DNA from: Cronobacter universalis NCTC 9529 | GTDB taxonomy: Bacteria > Pseudomonadota > Gammaproteobacteria > Enterobacterales > Enterobacteriaceae | DNA: 64,000 nucleotides | Reading direction: 5' to 3' | Assembly: GCF_001277175.1 (NCBI RefSeq) | Contig: NZ_CP012257.1 | Coordinates: forward strand, 4,216,001-4,280,000 | Shown here: positions 17,782-27,940 of the stretch, one piece after another | How positions within the stretch are numbered: the first letter of the stretch is position 1 | Layout: each line of letters opens with the position of its first letter | Made by a program: the position numbers and the translations under genes | The notes under the pieces: model-generated | What the model was told of the DNA's origin: nothing | Seen by the model: only the letters and a program-made list of their open reading frames with translations | Database searches by the model: none

Positions 17782-19605
17782 TTACTCTTCTTTCGCACCG
17801 CGCATAGCACGTTTACGTTCGTTTTCCGTCAGGTGACGTTTACGGATACGTACGGACAGCGGGGTAACTTCGACCAGTTCGTCGTCATCGATGAACTCGA
17901 GCGCCTGCTCCAGGGTCATCTTGATAGGCGGAACCAGAACCGTCGCTTCGTCCGTACCGGACGCGCGCATGTTGGTCAGTTTCTTACCGGTCAGGCAGTT
18001 TACCGTCAGGTCGTTAGAACGGCTGTGAATACCGATGATCTGGCCTTCATAGACTTCCGCACCGTGACCTAGGAACAGCTTGCCGCGATCCTGCAGACCG
18101 AACAGCGCGAACGCGACCGCTTTACCCTGACCGTTGGAGATCAGGACGCCGTTGTTACGCTGGCCCACTTCGCCCGGACGAATATCGTCATAGTGGCTGA
18201 AGGTGGAGTACAGCAGACCGGTACCGGAGGTCATGGTCATGAACTCGGAACGGAAGCCGATCAGGCCACGGCTTGGGATCACGTAGTCGAGACGTACGCG
18301 GCCTTTGCCGTCCGGATTCATGTTTTTCAGGTCGCCTTTACGCTCGCCCAGCGCCTGCATCACAGAACCCTGATGCTGTTCTTCAACGTCCAGCGTCACG
18401 TTCTCGAACGGCTCTTGTTTACGGCCGTCGATTTCGCGGAAGATAACTTTCGGACGGGAAACCGCCAGTTCGAAACCTTCACGACGCATGTTCTCGATAA
18501 GAACAGACAGGTGCAGTTCGCCACGGCCAGAAACGCGGAACGCGTCAGCGTCTTCGGTCTCTTCAACGCGCAGCGCCACGTTGTGCACCAGCTCTTTGTT
18601 CAGACGGTCAAGGATCTGACGAGAGGTAACGTATTTACCTTCTTTACCGCAGAACGGAGAGGTGTTGACGTTGAAGTACATAGAAACGGTCGGTTCGTCA
18701 ACGGACAGGGCCGGCAGCGCTTCGACATTCTGCGGATCGCAGATGGTGTCGGAGATGTTCAGCTCGCCAAGACCGGTGATAGCGATGATATCGCCCGCTT
18801 CCGCCAGATCGGTATCGATACGCTCCAGGCCCAGGTGGCCCAGTACTTTACCGACTTTACCGTTACGGGTTTTGCCTTCGCTATCAATGATAGTGACCTG
18901 CTGGTTCGGCTTCACTTTACCGCGTTTGATACGGCCGATGCCGATGACGCCAACGTAGTTGTTGTAGTCCAGCTGGGAGATCTGCATCTGCAGCGGGCCG
19001 TCAAGATCGACGTCCGGCGCCGGTACATGGTCGACAATCGCCTGATACAGCGGGGTCATGTCTTCAGCCATGTCTTCGTGATCCAGACCCGCGATACCGT
19101 TCAGCGCGGACGCGTAAACGATAGGGAAGTCCAGCTGCTCGTCGGTCGCGTCGAGGTTGACGAACAGGTCGAACACCTGATCCACAACCCAGTCAGGACG
19201 CGCGCCCGGACGGTCAACTTTGTTGATAACCACGATAGGTTTCAGGCCATGGGCAAATGCTTTCTTGGTCACGAAGCGCGTTTGCGGCATGGGGCCGTCA
19301 AATGCGTCAACCACCAGCAGCACGGAATCAACCATGGACATTACACGTTCAACTTCACCACCGAAGTCGGCGTGCCCTGGGGTATCAACGATATTGATAC
19401 GGTAATCATTCCATTTGATCGCGGTGTTTTTCGCGAGGATGGTAATCCCACGCTCTTTCTCCAAATCGTTGGAGTCCATCACGCGCTCTTGAGTTTCAGC
19501 ACGTTCGTCGAACGTACCGGATTGCTGCAGCAGCTTGTCAACCAGGGTCGTTTTACCATGGTCAACGTGCGCAATGATGGCGATGTTACGCAATTTTTCG
19601 ATCAC
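17782..19605 (-). CDS. typA: Ribosome-binding GTPase TypA/BipA
   Basis: TypA (BipA) is a translational GTPase that binds the ribosome and helps 50S assembly, growth at low temperature and stress responses. The 607-residue protein shows G1 (AHVDHGKTT, residues 12-20), G3 (DTPGHADF near residue 74) and G4 (NKVD near residue 128). The elongation-factor-like domains II, III and V and the special C-terminal domain follow. Codon use is that of a strongly expressed gene. It is divergent from glnA, with a 378-base promoter region between them, as in E. coli. Confidence 0.98.
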   Translation of the reverse strand: MIEKLRNIAIIAHVDHGKTTLVDKLLQQSGTFDERAETQERVMDSNDLEKERGITILAKNTAIKWNDYRINIVDTPGHADFGGEVERVMSMVDSVLLVVDAFDGPMPQTRFVTKKAFAHGLKPIVVINKVDRPGARPDWVVDQVFDLFVNLDATDEQLDFPIVYASALNGIAGLDHEDMAEDMTPLYQAIVDHVPAPDVDLDGPLQMQISQLDYNNYVGVIGIGRIKRGKVKPNQQVTIIDSEGKTRNGKVGKVLGHLGLERIDTDLAEAGDIIAITGLGELNISDTICDPQNVEALPALSVDEPTVSMYFNVNTSPFCGKEGKYVTSRQILDRLNKELVHNVALRVEETEDADAFRVSGRGELHLSVLIENMRREGFELAVSRPKVIFREIDGRKQEPFENVTLDVEEQHQGSVMQALGERKGDLKNMNPDGKGRVRLDYVIPSRGLIGFRSEFMTMTSGTGLLYSTFSHYDDIRPGEVGQRNNGVLISNGQGKAVAFALFGLQDRGKLFLGHGAEVYEGQIIGIHSRSNDLTVNCLTGKKLTNMRASGTDEATVLVPPIKMTLEQALEFIDDDELVEVTPLSVRIRKRHLTENERKRAMRGAKEE

Positions 19606-19756
19606 AACTTTGCCTCAGGCATTAGAAATAGCGCGTTATTGTACACGTATTAATCGAAGGACTAAACAGGATCACAATCATCTGACGCAAACAAGTGTTG
19701 TCGCCAGGCTTTGTGATCCTTTTCACGCAGCGGTAAAAGGGCTATTAAACGTAAAT

Positions 19757-19805
19757 TGCACCAACACAGTGCTTGTTTTTTACACACAGGCACTATATTG
19801 GTGCA
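19757..19805 (+). promoter_or_regulatory. Two NtrC (GlnG) enhancer sites upstream of glnA
   Basis: TGCACCAACACAGTGCT (from 19757) and GGCACTATATTGGTGCA (19789-19805) match the NtrC consensus TGCACY-N5-RGTGCA. They lie about 75-150 bases upstream of the glnAp2 sigma-54 promoter. In E. coli the equivalent pair acts as the enhancer for nitrogen-limited transcription of glnA and overlaps the weak sigma-70 promoter glnAp1. The region downstream, around TGGTGCAGCCCTTTTGCAC, may hold weaker NtrC sites. Confidence 0.88.
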
Positions 19806-19877
19806 ATCTCTCCATTGTGGTGCAGCCCTTTTGCACTATGACGCGCATCATAGCGCCTTTTTGGGGGAATTTGAAAG

Positions 19878-19895
19878 TTGGCACAGATTTCGCTT
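19878..19895 (+). promoter_or_regulatory. Sigma-54 promoter glnAp2
   Basis: TTGGCACAGATTTCGCTT fits the RpoN consensus TTGGCAC-N4/5-TTGCW, with GG at 19880-19881 and GC at 19892-19893. Transcription should begin about 12 bases further on. The same sequence stands before glnA in E. coli. Confidence 0.9.
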
Positions 19896-19983
19896 TAAAG
19901 ATTACAGGGCGGCAACGCCAATTTTAATAAGTACTGAATACCTCGTTACCACGACGACAATGACAAATCCGGGAGAGTTAAGT

Positions 19984-21393
19984 ATGTCCGCTGAACACGT
20001 TCTGACGATGCTGAATGAACATGAAGTGAAGTTTGTGGATCTGCGCTTCACTGATACTAAAGGTAAAGAACAGCACGTCACCATCCCAGCCCACCAGGTG
20101 AACGCCGACTTCTTCGAAGAAGGTAAAATGTTCGATGGCTCTTCCATCGGTGGCTGGAAAGGCATCAATGAATCTGACATGGTGCTGATGCCGGACGCCT
20201 CCACCGCTGTCATTGACCCGTTCTACGAAGAACCGACCCTGATTATTCGTTGCGACATCCTCGAGCCGGGCACCATGCAGGGCTACGATCGCGACCCGCG
20301 CTCCATCGCCAAGCGCGCAGAAGAATACCTGCGCTCCACCGGCATCGCGGACACCGTACTGTTCGGGCCGGAACCTGAGTTCTTCCTGTTTGACGACATC
20401 CGCTTCGGCAGCTCCATCTCCGGCTCCCATGTCGCGATTGACGACATCGAAGGCGCGTGGAACTCCTCCACCAAATACGAAGGCGGCAACAAAGGCCACC
20501 GTCCGGGCGTGAAAGGCGGTTATTTCCCGGTTCCGCCGGTTGACTCTTCTCAGGACATCCGTTCTGTGATGTGTCTGACCATGGAAGAGATGGGCCTGGT
20601 CGTTGAAGCGCACCACCACGAAGTGGCCACCGCCGGTCAGAACGAAGTGGCGACCCGCTTCAACACCATGACCAAGAAAGCGGACGAAATTCAGATCTAC
20701 AAATATGTCGTGCATAACGTCGCGCACCGCTTCGGCAAAACCGCAACCTTCATGCCGAAACCGATGTTCGGCGATAACGGCTCCGGTATGCACTGCCACA
20801 TGTCCCTGTCCAAGAACGGCACCAACCTGTTCTCTGGCGATAAATACGCGGGTCTGTCTGAGCAGGCGCTGTACTACATCGGCGGCGTAATCAAACACGC
20901 GAAAGCCATTAACGCCCTGTCTAACCCGACCACCAACTCTTACAAGCGTCTGGTTCCGGGCTACGAAGCGCCGGTGATGCTGGCTTACTCGGCGCGTAAC
21001 CGCTCTGCGTCTATCCGTATCCCGGTGGTTGCGTCTCCGAAAGCGCGTCGTATCGAAGTGCGCTTCCCGGACCCGGCGGCTAACCCGTACCTGTGCTTCG
21101 CTGCCCTGCTGATGGCCGGTCTCGACGGCATCAAGAACAAGATCCACCCGGGCGAAGCGATGGACAAAAACCTGTATGACCTGCCGCCGGAAGAAGCGAA
21201 AGAGATCCCGCAGGTTGCCGGCTCTCTGGAAGAAGCCCTGCAGGCGCTGGACGCAGACCGCGAGTTCCTGACCGCAGGCGGCGTGTTCACTGACGATGCG
21301 ATTGACGCTTACATCGCGCTGCGTATCGAAGAGAACGATCGCGTTCGCATGACGCCGCACCCGGTAGAGTTCGAACTCTACTACAGCGTGTAA
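19984..21393 (+). CDS. glnA: Glutamine synthetase
   Basis: GlnA joins ammonia to glutamate with ATP and is the main ammonia-assimilating enzyme under nitrogen limitation. It forms cytoplasmic dodecamers. The 469-residue type I-beta protein has [11 protein letters not shown], the metal and substrate block [10 protein letters not shown], and the adenylylated tyrosine in NLYDLPPEE at residue 398. Activity should therefore be switched off by GlnE in the usual way. ATG 19984 (MSAEHVL) follows the GGAGAG site; the longer open frame upstream overlaps the promoter and is not used. It heads the glnALG operon. Confidence 0.99.
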   Translation: MSAEHVLTMLNEHEVKFVDLRFTDTKGKEQHVTIPAHQVNADFFEEGKMFDGSSIGGWKGINESDMVLMPDASTAVIDPFYEEPTLIIRCDILEPGTMQGYDRDPRSIAKRAEEYLRSTGIADTVLFGPEPEFFLFDDIRFGSSISGSHVAIDDIEGAWNSSTKYEGGNKGHRPGVKGGYFPVPPVDSSQDIRSVMCLTMEEMGLVVEAHHHEVATAGQNEVATRFNTMTKKADEIQIYKYVVHNVAHRFGKTATFMPKPMFGDNGSGMHCHMSLSKNGTNLFSGDKYAGLSEQALYYIGGVIKHAKAINALSNPTTNSYKRLVPGYEAPVMLAYSARNRSASIRIPVVASPKARRIEVRFPDPAANPYLCFAALLMAGLDGIKNKIHPGEAMDKNLYDLPPEEAKEIPQVAGSLEEALQALDADREFLTAGGVFTDDAIDAYIALRIEENDRVRMTPHPVEFELYYSV

Positions 21394-21508
21394 TGATTTA
21401 TTGATGTTGATAGCCAGCGGATTTCAGGTTGTCGCCACTGCGTGAAATCCGCGAATGTTTTTTTGTTGCCGTGGAAACTTTAGCCCATCTTCGGATGGGC
21501 TTTTTTCA
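21394..21508 (+). ncRNA. glnZ: glnA 3' UTR with terminator, candidate GlnZ sRNA
   Basis: The 115 bases after the glnA stop end in a clean intrinsic terminator: AGCCCATC-TTCG-GATGGGCT with a run of T (21482-21507). In E. coli and Salmonella the same position yields GlnZ, an sRNA released from glnA mRNA that links nitrogen to carbon metabolism. A second inverted repeat (GGATTTCA...TGAAATCC, 21419-21451) precedes the terminator. The exact processed 5' end and conservation of the seed cannot be judged here; the terminator itself is certain. Confidence 0.55.
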
Positions 21509-21551
21509 CCGCCCGATACCGGTTTTAACGGTCTTTTTCGCGTTAAAACGC

Positions 21552-21573
21552 TATAATGCACTAAATTGGTGCA
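21552..21573 (+). promoter_or_regulatory. NtrC site overlapping the glnL promoter
   Basis: A TATAAT hexamer at 21552-21557 runs directly into TGCACTAAATTGGTGCA (21557-21573), an excellent NtrC site, 20 bases before the glnL start. NtrC bound here would block the internal promoter glnLp, giving autorepression of glnLG as known in E. coli. Confidence 0.85.
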
Positions 21574-21592
21574 AACCCTGGGGGACTGCTGG

Positions 21593-22642
21593 ATGGCAAC
21601 AGGCACGCTGCCCGATGCTGGGCAGATCCTTAATGCATTAATCAATAGCATTTTACTGGTCGACGACGAGCTGGCGGTGCATTACGCCAACCCGGCGGCG
21701 CAGCAGTTGCTCGCGCAAAGCTCACGTAAGCTTTACGGCACGCCCTTACCGGAGCTGCTGAGTTATTTTTCCCTGAATATCAGCCTGATGCAGGAGAGCC
21801 TGAACGCGGGCCAGGGATTTACCGATAACGAAGTGACGCTGGTAATAGATGGCCGCTCGCACATTCTTTCCCTGACGGCGCAACGTCTGCCGGATGGCCT
21901 GATCCTGCTGGAGATGGCCCCGATGGATAATCAGCGACGTTTAAGCCAGGAGCAGCTCCAGCATGCCCAGCAAGTCGCCGCGCGCGACCTGGTACGCGGC
22001 CTGGCGCATGAAATCAAAAATCCGCTCGGCGGCCTGCGAGGCGCAGCGCAGCTGCTGAGCCGCGCCCTGCCCGACCCGTCGCTGACGGAATATACCAAAG
22101 TCATTATTGAACAGGCCGACCGCCTGCGTAACCTGGTGGACCGCCTGTTAGGGCCGCAGCAGCCGGGCATGCACGTCACCGAAAGCATCCATAAAGTGGC
22201 CGAGCGGGTCGTGAAGCTGGTCTCTATGGAGCTGCCGGAAAACGTCACGCTGGTGCGCGACTACGATCCGAGCCTGCCGGAATTTACCCACGACCCGGAC
22301 CAGATAGAACAGGTACTGCTGAATATCGTGCGTAACGCGCTCCAGGCGCTGGGCGAGGAAGGCGGCGAGATCACGCTGCGCACCCGCACCGCGTTTCAGT
22401 TGACGCTGCACGGCGTACGTTACCGTCTGGCCGCCCGTATCGACGTGGAAGACAACGGGCCGGGCATTCCGGCGCATCTGCAGGATACGCTGTTTTACCC
22501 GATGGTCAGCGGCCGCGAAGGCGGCACCGGGCTGGGGCTTTCCATCGCCCGAAATCTTATCGATCAGCATTCGGGAAAAATCGAATTTAACAGTTGGCCA
22601 GGCCATACCGAGTTCTCGGTCTTCCTGCCTATTCGGAAATAG
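21593..22642 (+). CDS. glnL: Nitrogen regulation sensor kinase NtrB
   Basis: GlnL (NtrB) is a soluble histidine kinase/phosphatase that phosphorylates GlnG when nitrogen is scarce and is turned to phosphatase by PII. The 349-residue protein has an N-terminal PAS domain (from about residue 15), the phosphorylated His139 in [13 protein letters not shown], and the ATP-binding blocks [17 protein letters not shown] and [13 protein letters not shown] 21593 ([11 protein letters not shown]) matches E. coli and has a GGGGGA site; an earlier in-frame ATG is too far from a ribosome site. Confidence 0.97.
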   Translation: MATGTLPDAGQILNALINSILLVDDELAVHYANPAAQQLLAQSSRKLYGTPLPELLSYFSLNISLMQESLNAGQGFTDNEVTLVIDGRSHILSLTAQRLPDGLILLEMAPMDNQRRLSQEQLQHAQQVAARDLVRGLAHEIKNPLGGLRGAAQLLSRALPDPSLTEYTKVIIEQADRLRNLVDRLLGPQQPGMHVTESIHKVAERVVKLVSMELPENVTLVRDYDPSLPEFTHDPDQIEQVLLNIVRNALQALGEEGGEITLRTRTAFQLTLHGVRYRLAARIDVEDNGPGIPAHLQDTLFYPMVSGREGGTGLGLSIARNLIDQHSGKIEFNSWPGHTEFSVFLPIRK

Positions 22643-22650
22643 AGGTGATT

Positions 22651-24060
<1,410 letters not shown>

Positions 24061-24170
24061 GCGGCAGGGCGGTGTAAAAAAACGCTGCCGCCCGCAAATT
24101 GCTCTAATTTTGTACTTTACTGTCCGCCAGGCTTGAGTATGATCGGGCGCGGTTATGGGGGAGAGTTATT

Positions 24171-24293
24171 ATGCTGGAATCACTGATCCATATCGCCACG
24201 CAAAGCGCAGAAGCGGGCGCCGCCGCGGGCCATACGCCCCAGACGGCGATTGCCGCCCTGCTTTGCGCAGCGATAATCAACTTCTTTAGTTAA
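24171..24293 (+). CDS. yshB: Small membrane protein YshB
   Basis: A 40-codon frame starts at ATG 24171 behind GGGGGAGAG and encodes MLESLIHIAT... ending in a hydrophobic segment, ALLCAAIINFFS. E. coli YshB, about 36 residues, sits at the same place and shares MLES, the HTPQTA motif and the LCAA tail. The middle here is a little longer (SAEAGAAAG). YshB is a small membrane protein; in Salmonella it has been linked to fitness inside host cells, but no molecular role is settled. The stop codon runs straight into an intrinsic terminator. Confidence 0.85.
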   Translation: MLESLIHIATQSAEAGAAAGHTPQTAIAALLCAAIINFFS

Positions 24294-24322
24294 AAAAAGC
24301 GGGCGTAACGCCCGCTTTTTTT
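24292..24322. terminator. Bidirectional terminator between yshB and hemN
   Basis: GCGGGCG and CGCCCGC pair around TAA, flanked by seven A upstream and seven T downstream. It can stop both the glnALG-yshB transcript and, from the other strand, hemN. Confidence 0.9.
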
Positions 24323-25694
24323 ATATCACGCGTGAGAACTGTTGCAGCCGCGCTTTGCGGCGCAGATAGACGTCAAAGCACATGCAGACATTGCGAATCA
24401 GCAAACGCCCTTTCGCCGTCACGGTGATTCCGCGCGCGTTCACGTCCACCAGCCCGTCTTTCGCCAGCGGCGCCAGCAGTTGCAGATCTTCGGCAAAATA
24501 GTCGGCGAAACGGAGCGACCACGTCTTCTCGATCTCAGCGAAATCGAGCCGGAAATTACAGATCAGCGCTTTGATGACGTCGCGGCGGATGCAGTCGTCG
24601 CGCGTCAGCGCAAGCCCGCGCCACAGCGCGTTGCCCTGCTCATCCACCGCCTGATAGTAACGCTTAAGCTCTTTCTGGTTCTGCGCGTAGCAGTCGCCGA
24701 TCATACTAATCGCCGAGACGCCTAAACCGAGCAGATCGGTGTCGCCCTGCGTGGTGTAGCCCTGGAAGTTACGATGCAGCACGCCGTCACGCTGGGCGAT
24801 AGCCAGCTCATCATCCGGCTTCGCGAAGTGATCCATACCGATGAACTGATAACCCGCGTGGGTCAGCGACTGGATAGTCTGCTGAAGGATATCGAGCTTC
24901 TGCTGCGCCGACGGCAGATCCGCCTCTTTGATTTTGCGCTGCGCGGCAAAGAGCGTCGGCAGGTGCGCGTAGTTAAAGACGCTCAGGCGGTCCGGGTTAA
25001 GCTCCGCCACGCGCTGCAGCGTAAAGGCGAAACTTTCCGGCGTCTGCTTCGGCAGACCGTAGATTAAATCGATATTGGCTGAGGTGAAGCCCACTTCCCG
25101 CGCGCGTTTGATGAGCGCAAAGATGAAGTCTTCATCCTGCTCGCGGTTCACCAGACGCTGCACCTCTTTATTGAAATCCTGCACGCCCATGCTGAGACGG
25201 CGGAAGCCTTCGGCGTGCAGGTGATCCAGCACGTCCAGCTCAATTTCGCGCGGGTCGACTTCAATGGAGATTTCGGCGTCGTCGTTGAACCGGAAATTCG
25301 CGCGCAGCAGGCCCATCAGGCGGCTGATTTGCGCTTTGCTGAGGTAGGTCGGCGTACCGCCGCCCCAGTGCAGCTGGCTGACGCGACGCCCGGCAAACAG
25401 CGGCGCGCGATGAATAATCTCCTGCTCCAGCACGTCGAGATACTGGTCGGCTTTATGCTGCTGGCGGGTGACGATTTTATTGCAGCCGCAGAAGTAGCAG
25501 AGCTTGTGGCAGAAAGGGATGTGAACGTAGAGCGAGAGCGGCCTGTCGGGATAACGCGCGACCGCGCGCGCGAAATCAGGCTCGCCAAACGTTTCTGAAA
25601 ACTCAAGAGCCGTGGGATATGAGGTATAGCGCGGCCCGGAATAGTTATATTTCTGGATGAGGGCCAGATCCCAGTCGATTACCTGCTCAGACAT
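24321..25694 (-). CDS. hemN: Oxygen-independent coproporphyrinogen III oxidase
   Basis: HemN is a radical-SAM enzyme that decarboxylates coproporphyrinogen III to protoporphyrinogen IX without oxygen, a step of haem synthesis. The 457-residue protein carries the cluster motif HKLCYFCGC, with Cys62, Cys66 and Cys69 binding the 4Fe-4S cluster, and the GGGTPTYLS block near residue 111. ATG 25694 (MSEQVIDWDLAL) aligns with E. coli and has GGAAGGAG just upstream; a 28-codon open extension upstream is another gene's frame and is ignored. That ribosome site lies inside the end of the small ORF 25697-25870. Confidence 0.97.
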   Translation of the reverse strand: MSEQVIDWDLALIQKYNYSGPRYTSYPTALEFSETFGEPDFARAVARYPDRPLSLYVHIPFCHKLCYFCGCNKIVTRQQHKADQYLDVLEQEIIHRAPLFAGRRVSQLHWGGGTPTYLSKAQISRLMGLLRANFRFNDDAEISIEVDPREIELDVLDHLHAEGFRRLSMGVQDFNKEVQRLVNREQDEDFIFALIKRAREVGFTSANIDLIYGLPKQTPESFAFTLQRVAELNPDRLSVFNYAHLPTLFAAQRKIKEADLPSAQQKLDILQQTIQSLTHAGYQFIGMDHFAKPDDELAIAQRDGVLHRNFQGYTTQGDTDLLGLGVSAISMIGDCYAQNQKELKRYYQAVDEQGNALWRGLALTRDDCIRRDVIKALICNFRLDFAEIEKTWSLRFADYFAEDLQLLAPLAKDGLVDVNARGITVTAKGRLLIRNVCMCFDVYLRRKARLQQFSRVI

Positions 25695-25696
25695 GC

Positions 25697-25870
25697 TTAC
25701 TCCTTCCGACGGTTTCGCCGACGCGTTCGGCGAACTGGCCCACCCGGATGGCGGGTGATAAGCCGGCTGCGCAGCCACTTCTGGCGCCGCGACAGCCGGT
25801 GTAGTTTAACGAATAACCACACCAGATAACATACTATCGGAAGGAGTATAAGCAGGACGGTCGGCCCCAT
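25697..25870 (-). CDS. Small putative membrane protein between yihI and hemN
   Basis: I do not recognise this 57-codon frame. It starts at ATG 25870, 8 bases after the yihI stop, and ends 2 bases before the hemN start. The product has one N-terminal hydrophobic helix (TVLLILLPIVCYLVWLFV, residues 4-21) followed by a very basic tail rich in Arg (RRQKWLRSRL, RRTRRRNRRKE). That fits a single-pass, cytoplasm-facing membrane protein, and the tail could bind RNA or phospholipid. No strong ribosome site is visible, so coupling to yihI would be needed. In some other gammaproteobacteria a membrane protein (DUF2489) sits between yihI and hemN, and this could be a shortened relative. It could also be a chance frame. 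Confidence 0.45.
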   Translation of the reverse strand: MGPTVLLILLPIVCYLVWLFVKLHRLSRRQKWLRSRLITRHPGGPVRRTRRRNRRKE

Positions 25871-25878
25871 CGGAAGGG

Positions 25879-26409
25879 TTAGTTTCCGCCTTTGAGCAGG
25901 CGCATCATATCTTCCTGCGGCTCTTCTTCTTCGTCTTCATCGTCGTCGTAAGAAAGGCCGAGCTGCTGCATCAGTTCATCAATGCGATCGAGACGGGAAT
26001 CGACCCACGCCTGATCGTCCGCGCTCAGGGTTTCCCCCTCTTCCAGGCGTTCCAGCAGCGCGTCCAGGCGCTCGTCGTTCTCCAGCATGTCCAGCTCTTC
26101 CTGCGGTGACAACATAGGTTTCTCACTCTTAGGTTGTGGTTGGTGCTTCTGAGGTCGGGTGTCCTGAGCGTCGCTCACCCCGAGCGGAATCGGTTTCTTA
26201 CTGCCGATGCGCGGATCTTTCTGCTTAGACTGGCCGGAGGATTTTCCGGACGCGTCGGCACCCGTCGCGCGGCTCCCCGGCGCATGGCCGCGGTGCTTTT
26301 TATCGCGCTTGCGATCGCGGGCTTCCTGATTTAATTCTTCACGCGTTTTACGGCGAGCTTTAGCTTTGGCGGGGCCTTTGCCACGCACAGAGGATGAGGG
26401 TTGCTTCAT
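25879..26409 (-). CDS. yihI: Der GTPase-activating protein YihI
   Basis: YihI stimulates GTP hydrolysis by the ribosome-assembly GTPase Der in the cytoplasm. The 176-residue protein has the typical make-up: a very basic N-terminus ([29 protein letters not shown]), a central [14 protein letters not shown] motif, and an acidic C-terminus ([11 protein letters not shown]) that ends EDMMRLLKG. Length and blocks match E. coli YihI. It lies next to csrC and hemN as in E. coli, and its start at 26409 is about 70 bases past the csrC terminator. Confidence 0.94.
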   Translation of the reverse strand: MKQPSSSVRGKGPAKAKARRKTREELNQEARDRKRDKKHRGHAPGSRATGADASGKSSGQSKQKDPRIGSKKPIPLGVSDAQDTRPQKHQPQPKSEKPMLSPQEELDMLENDERLDALLERLEEGETLSADDQAWVDSRLDRIDELMQQLGLSYDDDEDEEEEPQEDMMRLLKGGN

Positions 26410-26477
26410 AATTTTTCGTCTTGGGCCGTTTTAAACAGTATAGAATTGCGGCGGAATCTAGCAGAAAGCAAGTAAAG

Positions 26478-26723
26478 AAAAAAGGCGACAGGTAAACCTG
26501 TCGCCTTTTTTCCTGACTTTTTAACCGGTCATCGGTATCCACCGTCTTGGTGCGCTTACAACCAACCCTGTTTTTCCTTCAGCCGACAACGCTCCGTGTC
26601 GTGTTCCTTTATCCTTGTTAACGTCTCCGACGTTTACCGTCCTGGTATGCTGTGTGCTTCGTCACCCTGACGCTCCAGACCCCTCATCCTGAGTTATTAT
26701 CCGTTGCGACACTCCGTTGCCCG
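26478..26723 (-). ncRNA. csrC: CsrC sRNA, sponge of CsrA
   Basis: CsrC binds many copies of the mRNA-binding protein CsrA and so frees its targets in carbon storage, motility and biofilm genes. Read on the minus strand, this stretch has about eleven GGA motifs, several in hairpin loops (ACTCAGGATGAGG, CGTCGGAGACG). It ends in a strong terminator, GGCGACAGG-TTTA-CCTGTCGCC with T6. It holds the same place as E. coli csrC, between engB/yihA and yihI, and shares ACTCAGGATGAGG near the 5' end and the terminator. The rest has diverged. The 5' end is estimated by alignment to E. coli and may be off by several bases. Confidence 0.88.
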
Positions 26724-26999
26724 TGACCATTACTTTACCAGTCTGAGCGAGGGGCTCAAGCCGCAAACGGCTCTAAAAGTCCATTTTCGGACATTTCTGC
26801 AAGGTTAACTCACTGTTTTTACTTAACTAAAACTTACAGAGCGGTTTTTAATACTGGCGAAATCTCAACATAAGGCGGGCGGATCTCTTACATCTCGCCA
26901 GGGCATTTTGTAAGCCTCGGGAGAGAACAACAGCCTTTTATCCCTGTTCAGGTATAATCGCGGCTATTGCTTAAGCTTATCCTGACGGAGACGACCGTT

Positions 27000-27635
27000 T
27001 TGACTCAGTTGAACTATCAACAGACGCACTTTGTGACCAGTGCGCCAGATATTCGCCACCTGCCTTCCGATACCGGCATTGAGGTGGCATTCGCAGGCCG
27101 CTCCAACGCCGGGAAATCCAGCGCGCTCAATACGCTGACCAATCAGAAAAGCCTGGCGCGCACCAGTAAAACGCCGGGACGCACGCAGCTGATTAACCTG
27201 TTTGAAGTCGCCGACGGCAAGCGCCTGGTGGATCTGCCAGGCTACGGCTACGCCGAAGTCCCGGAAGAGATGAAGCGCAAATGGCAGCGCGCGCTGGGTG
27301 AATACCTGGAAAAACGCCTGTGCCTGAAAGGCCTGGTGGTGCTGATGGATATTCGCCATCCGCTGAAAGATCTCGACCAGCAGATGATTGAGTGGGCCGT
27401 GGACAGCGGTATTCCCGTTCTGGTGCTGCTGACCAAAGCCGACAAACTGGCGAGCGGCGCGCGTAAAGCGCAGCTGAATATGGTGCGTGAAGCGGTGATT
27501 GCCTTTAATGGCGATGTGCAGGTTGAAGCGTTTTCTTCACTGAAGAAAACAGGCGTGGATAAGCTGCGCATTAAGCTGGACAGCTGGTTTAACGATCTGC
27601 CGTCTGTGGCCGAAGACGCCGCCCCGCAAGCGTAA
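27000..27635 (+). CDS. engB: Ribosome biogenesis GTPase EngB/YihA (YsxC)
   Basis: This essential GTPase helps late 50S ribosome assembly. The G motifs are all visible: GRSNAGKSS (G1), KTPGRTQ (G2), DLPGYGYA (G3) and TKADKL (G4). I placed the start at TTG 27000 ([11 protein letters not shown]) because E. coli YihA begins at that point and GGAG lies 8 bases upstream. The longer open frame from 26967 adds residues with no match. This gives 211 residues. It is flanked by the sRNA genes csrC and Spot 42, as in E. coli. Confidence 0.95.
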   Translation: MTQLNYQQTHFVTSAPDIRHLPSDTGIEVAFAGRSNAGKSSALNTLTNQKSLARTSKTPGRTQLINLFEVADGKRLVDLPGYGYAEVPEEMKRKWQRALGEYLEKRLCLKGLVVLMDIRHPLKDLDQQMIEWAVDSGIPVLVLLTKADKLASGARKAQLNMVREAVIAFNGDVQVEAFSSLKKTGVDKLRIKLDSWFNDLPSVAEDAAPQA

Positions 27636-27685
27636 CCCTTTCTCCGGCGCGGGCCTGGCTCGCGCGTCCGCTTTTTCCGACGCAA

Positions 27686-27794
27686 TAAAAAACGCCCCAG
27701 TCATTTCTGACTGGGGCGGCTAAAATATTCAGCCAAATCCGATTACGTGAAGTAAAAGGTCTGAAAGATAGAACATCTTACCTCTGTACCCTAC
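27686..27794 (-). ncRNA. spf: Spot 42 sRNA
   Basis: Spot 42 is an Hfq-dependent sRNA made when glucose is present; it base-pairs with mRNAs such as galK and those for other carbon-use genes. The minus strand from 27794 reads GTAGGGTACAGAGGTAAGAT and is almost identical to the 109-base E. coli RNA. It ends in the terminator CGCCCCAGTCA...TGACTGGGGCG with T6. The only clear differences are in the terminator loop. It lies between polA and engB as expected. Confidence 0.96.
27729..27776 (-). CDS. spfP: 15-residue protein SpfP encoded in Spot 42
   Basis: Inside Spot 42 an intact frame from ATG 27776 to TGA 27729 encodes MFYLSDLLLHVIGFG. AGAGGTAAG before it can serve as a ribosome site. In E. coli this frame is translated and the peptide affects CRP-dependent sugar genes, making Spot 42 a dual-function RNA. 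Conservation here supports that but is hard to separate from conservation of the RNA itself. Confidence 0.65.
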   Translation of the reverse strand: MFYLSDLLLHVIGFG

Positions 27795-27940
27795 GTCGAT
27801 AACTCTACCCTTTTTTTATGACGGGAAAAAGCACTTTTTGTAATTTCTTTTCATCCTTTACATAGCAATTTCTAATGATTATCACAAAAATCTATTAGTT
27901 ATGTTGCTAAGTTACAAAAGCGACCACGCGCGTTTGAGCA

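Noticed and set aside
18193..19653. 486-codon open frame opposite typA
   Set aside because: It is antisense to the whole of typA, which has every GTPase motif. Strong codon bias in highly expressed genes often leaves the opposite strand open. The predicted protein is unusually rich in Val, Phe, His and Arg and has no recognisable domain.
19756..19983. Longer start for glnA
   Set aside because: The extension covers the NtrC sites and the sigma-54 promoter, so it is upstream of the transcription start.
19978..21360. 460-codon open frame opposite glnA
   Set aside because: Same reason: antisense shadow of a strongly codon-biased gene, Arg/Val/His-rich product, no ribosome site of note.
27795..27900. 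CRP site before Spot 42
   Set aside because: A TGTGA half-site is visible on the minus strand (TGTGATAATCATTAGAA), and CRP control is known in E. coli, but the second half is too poor to call from the sequence alone.
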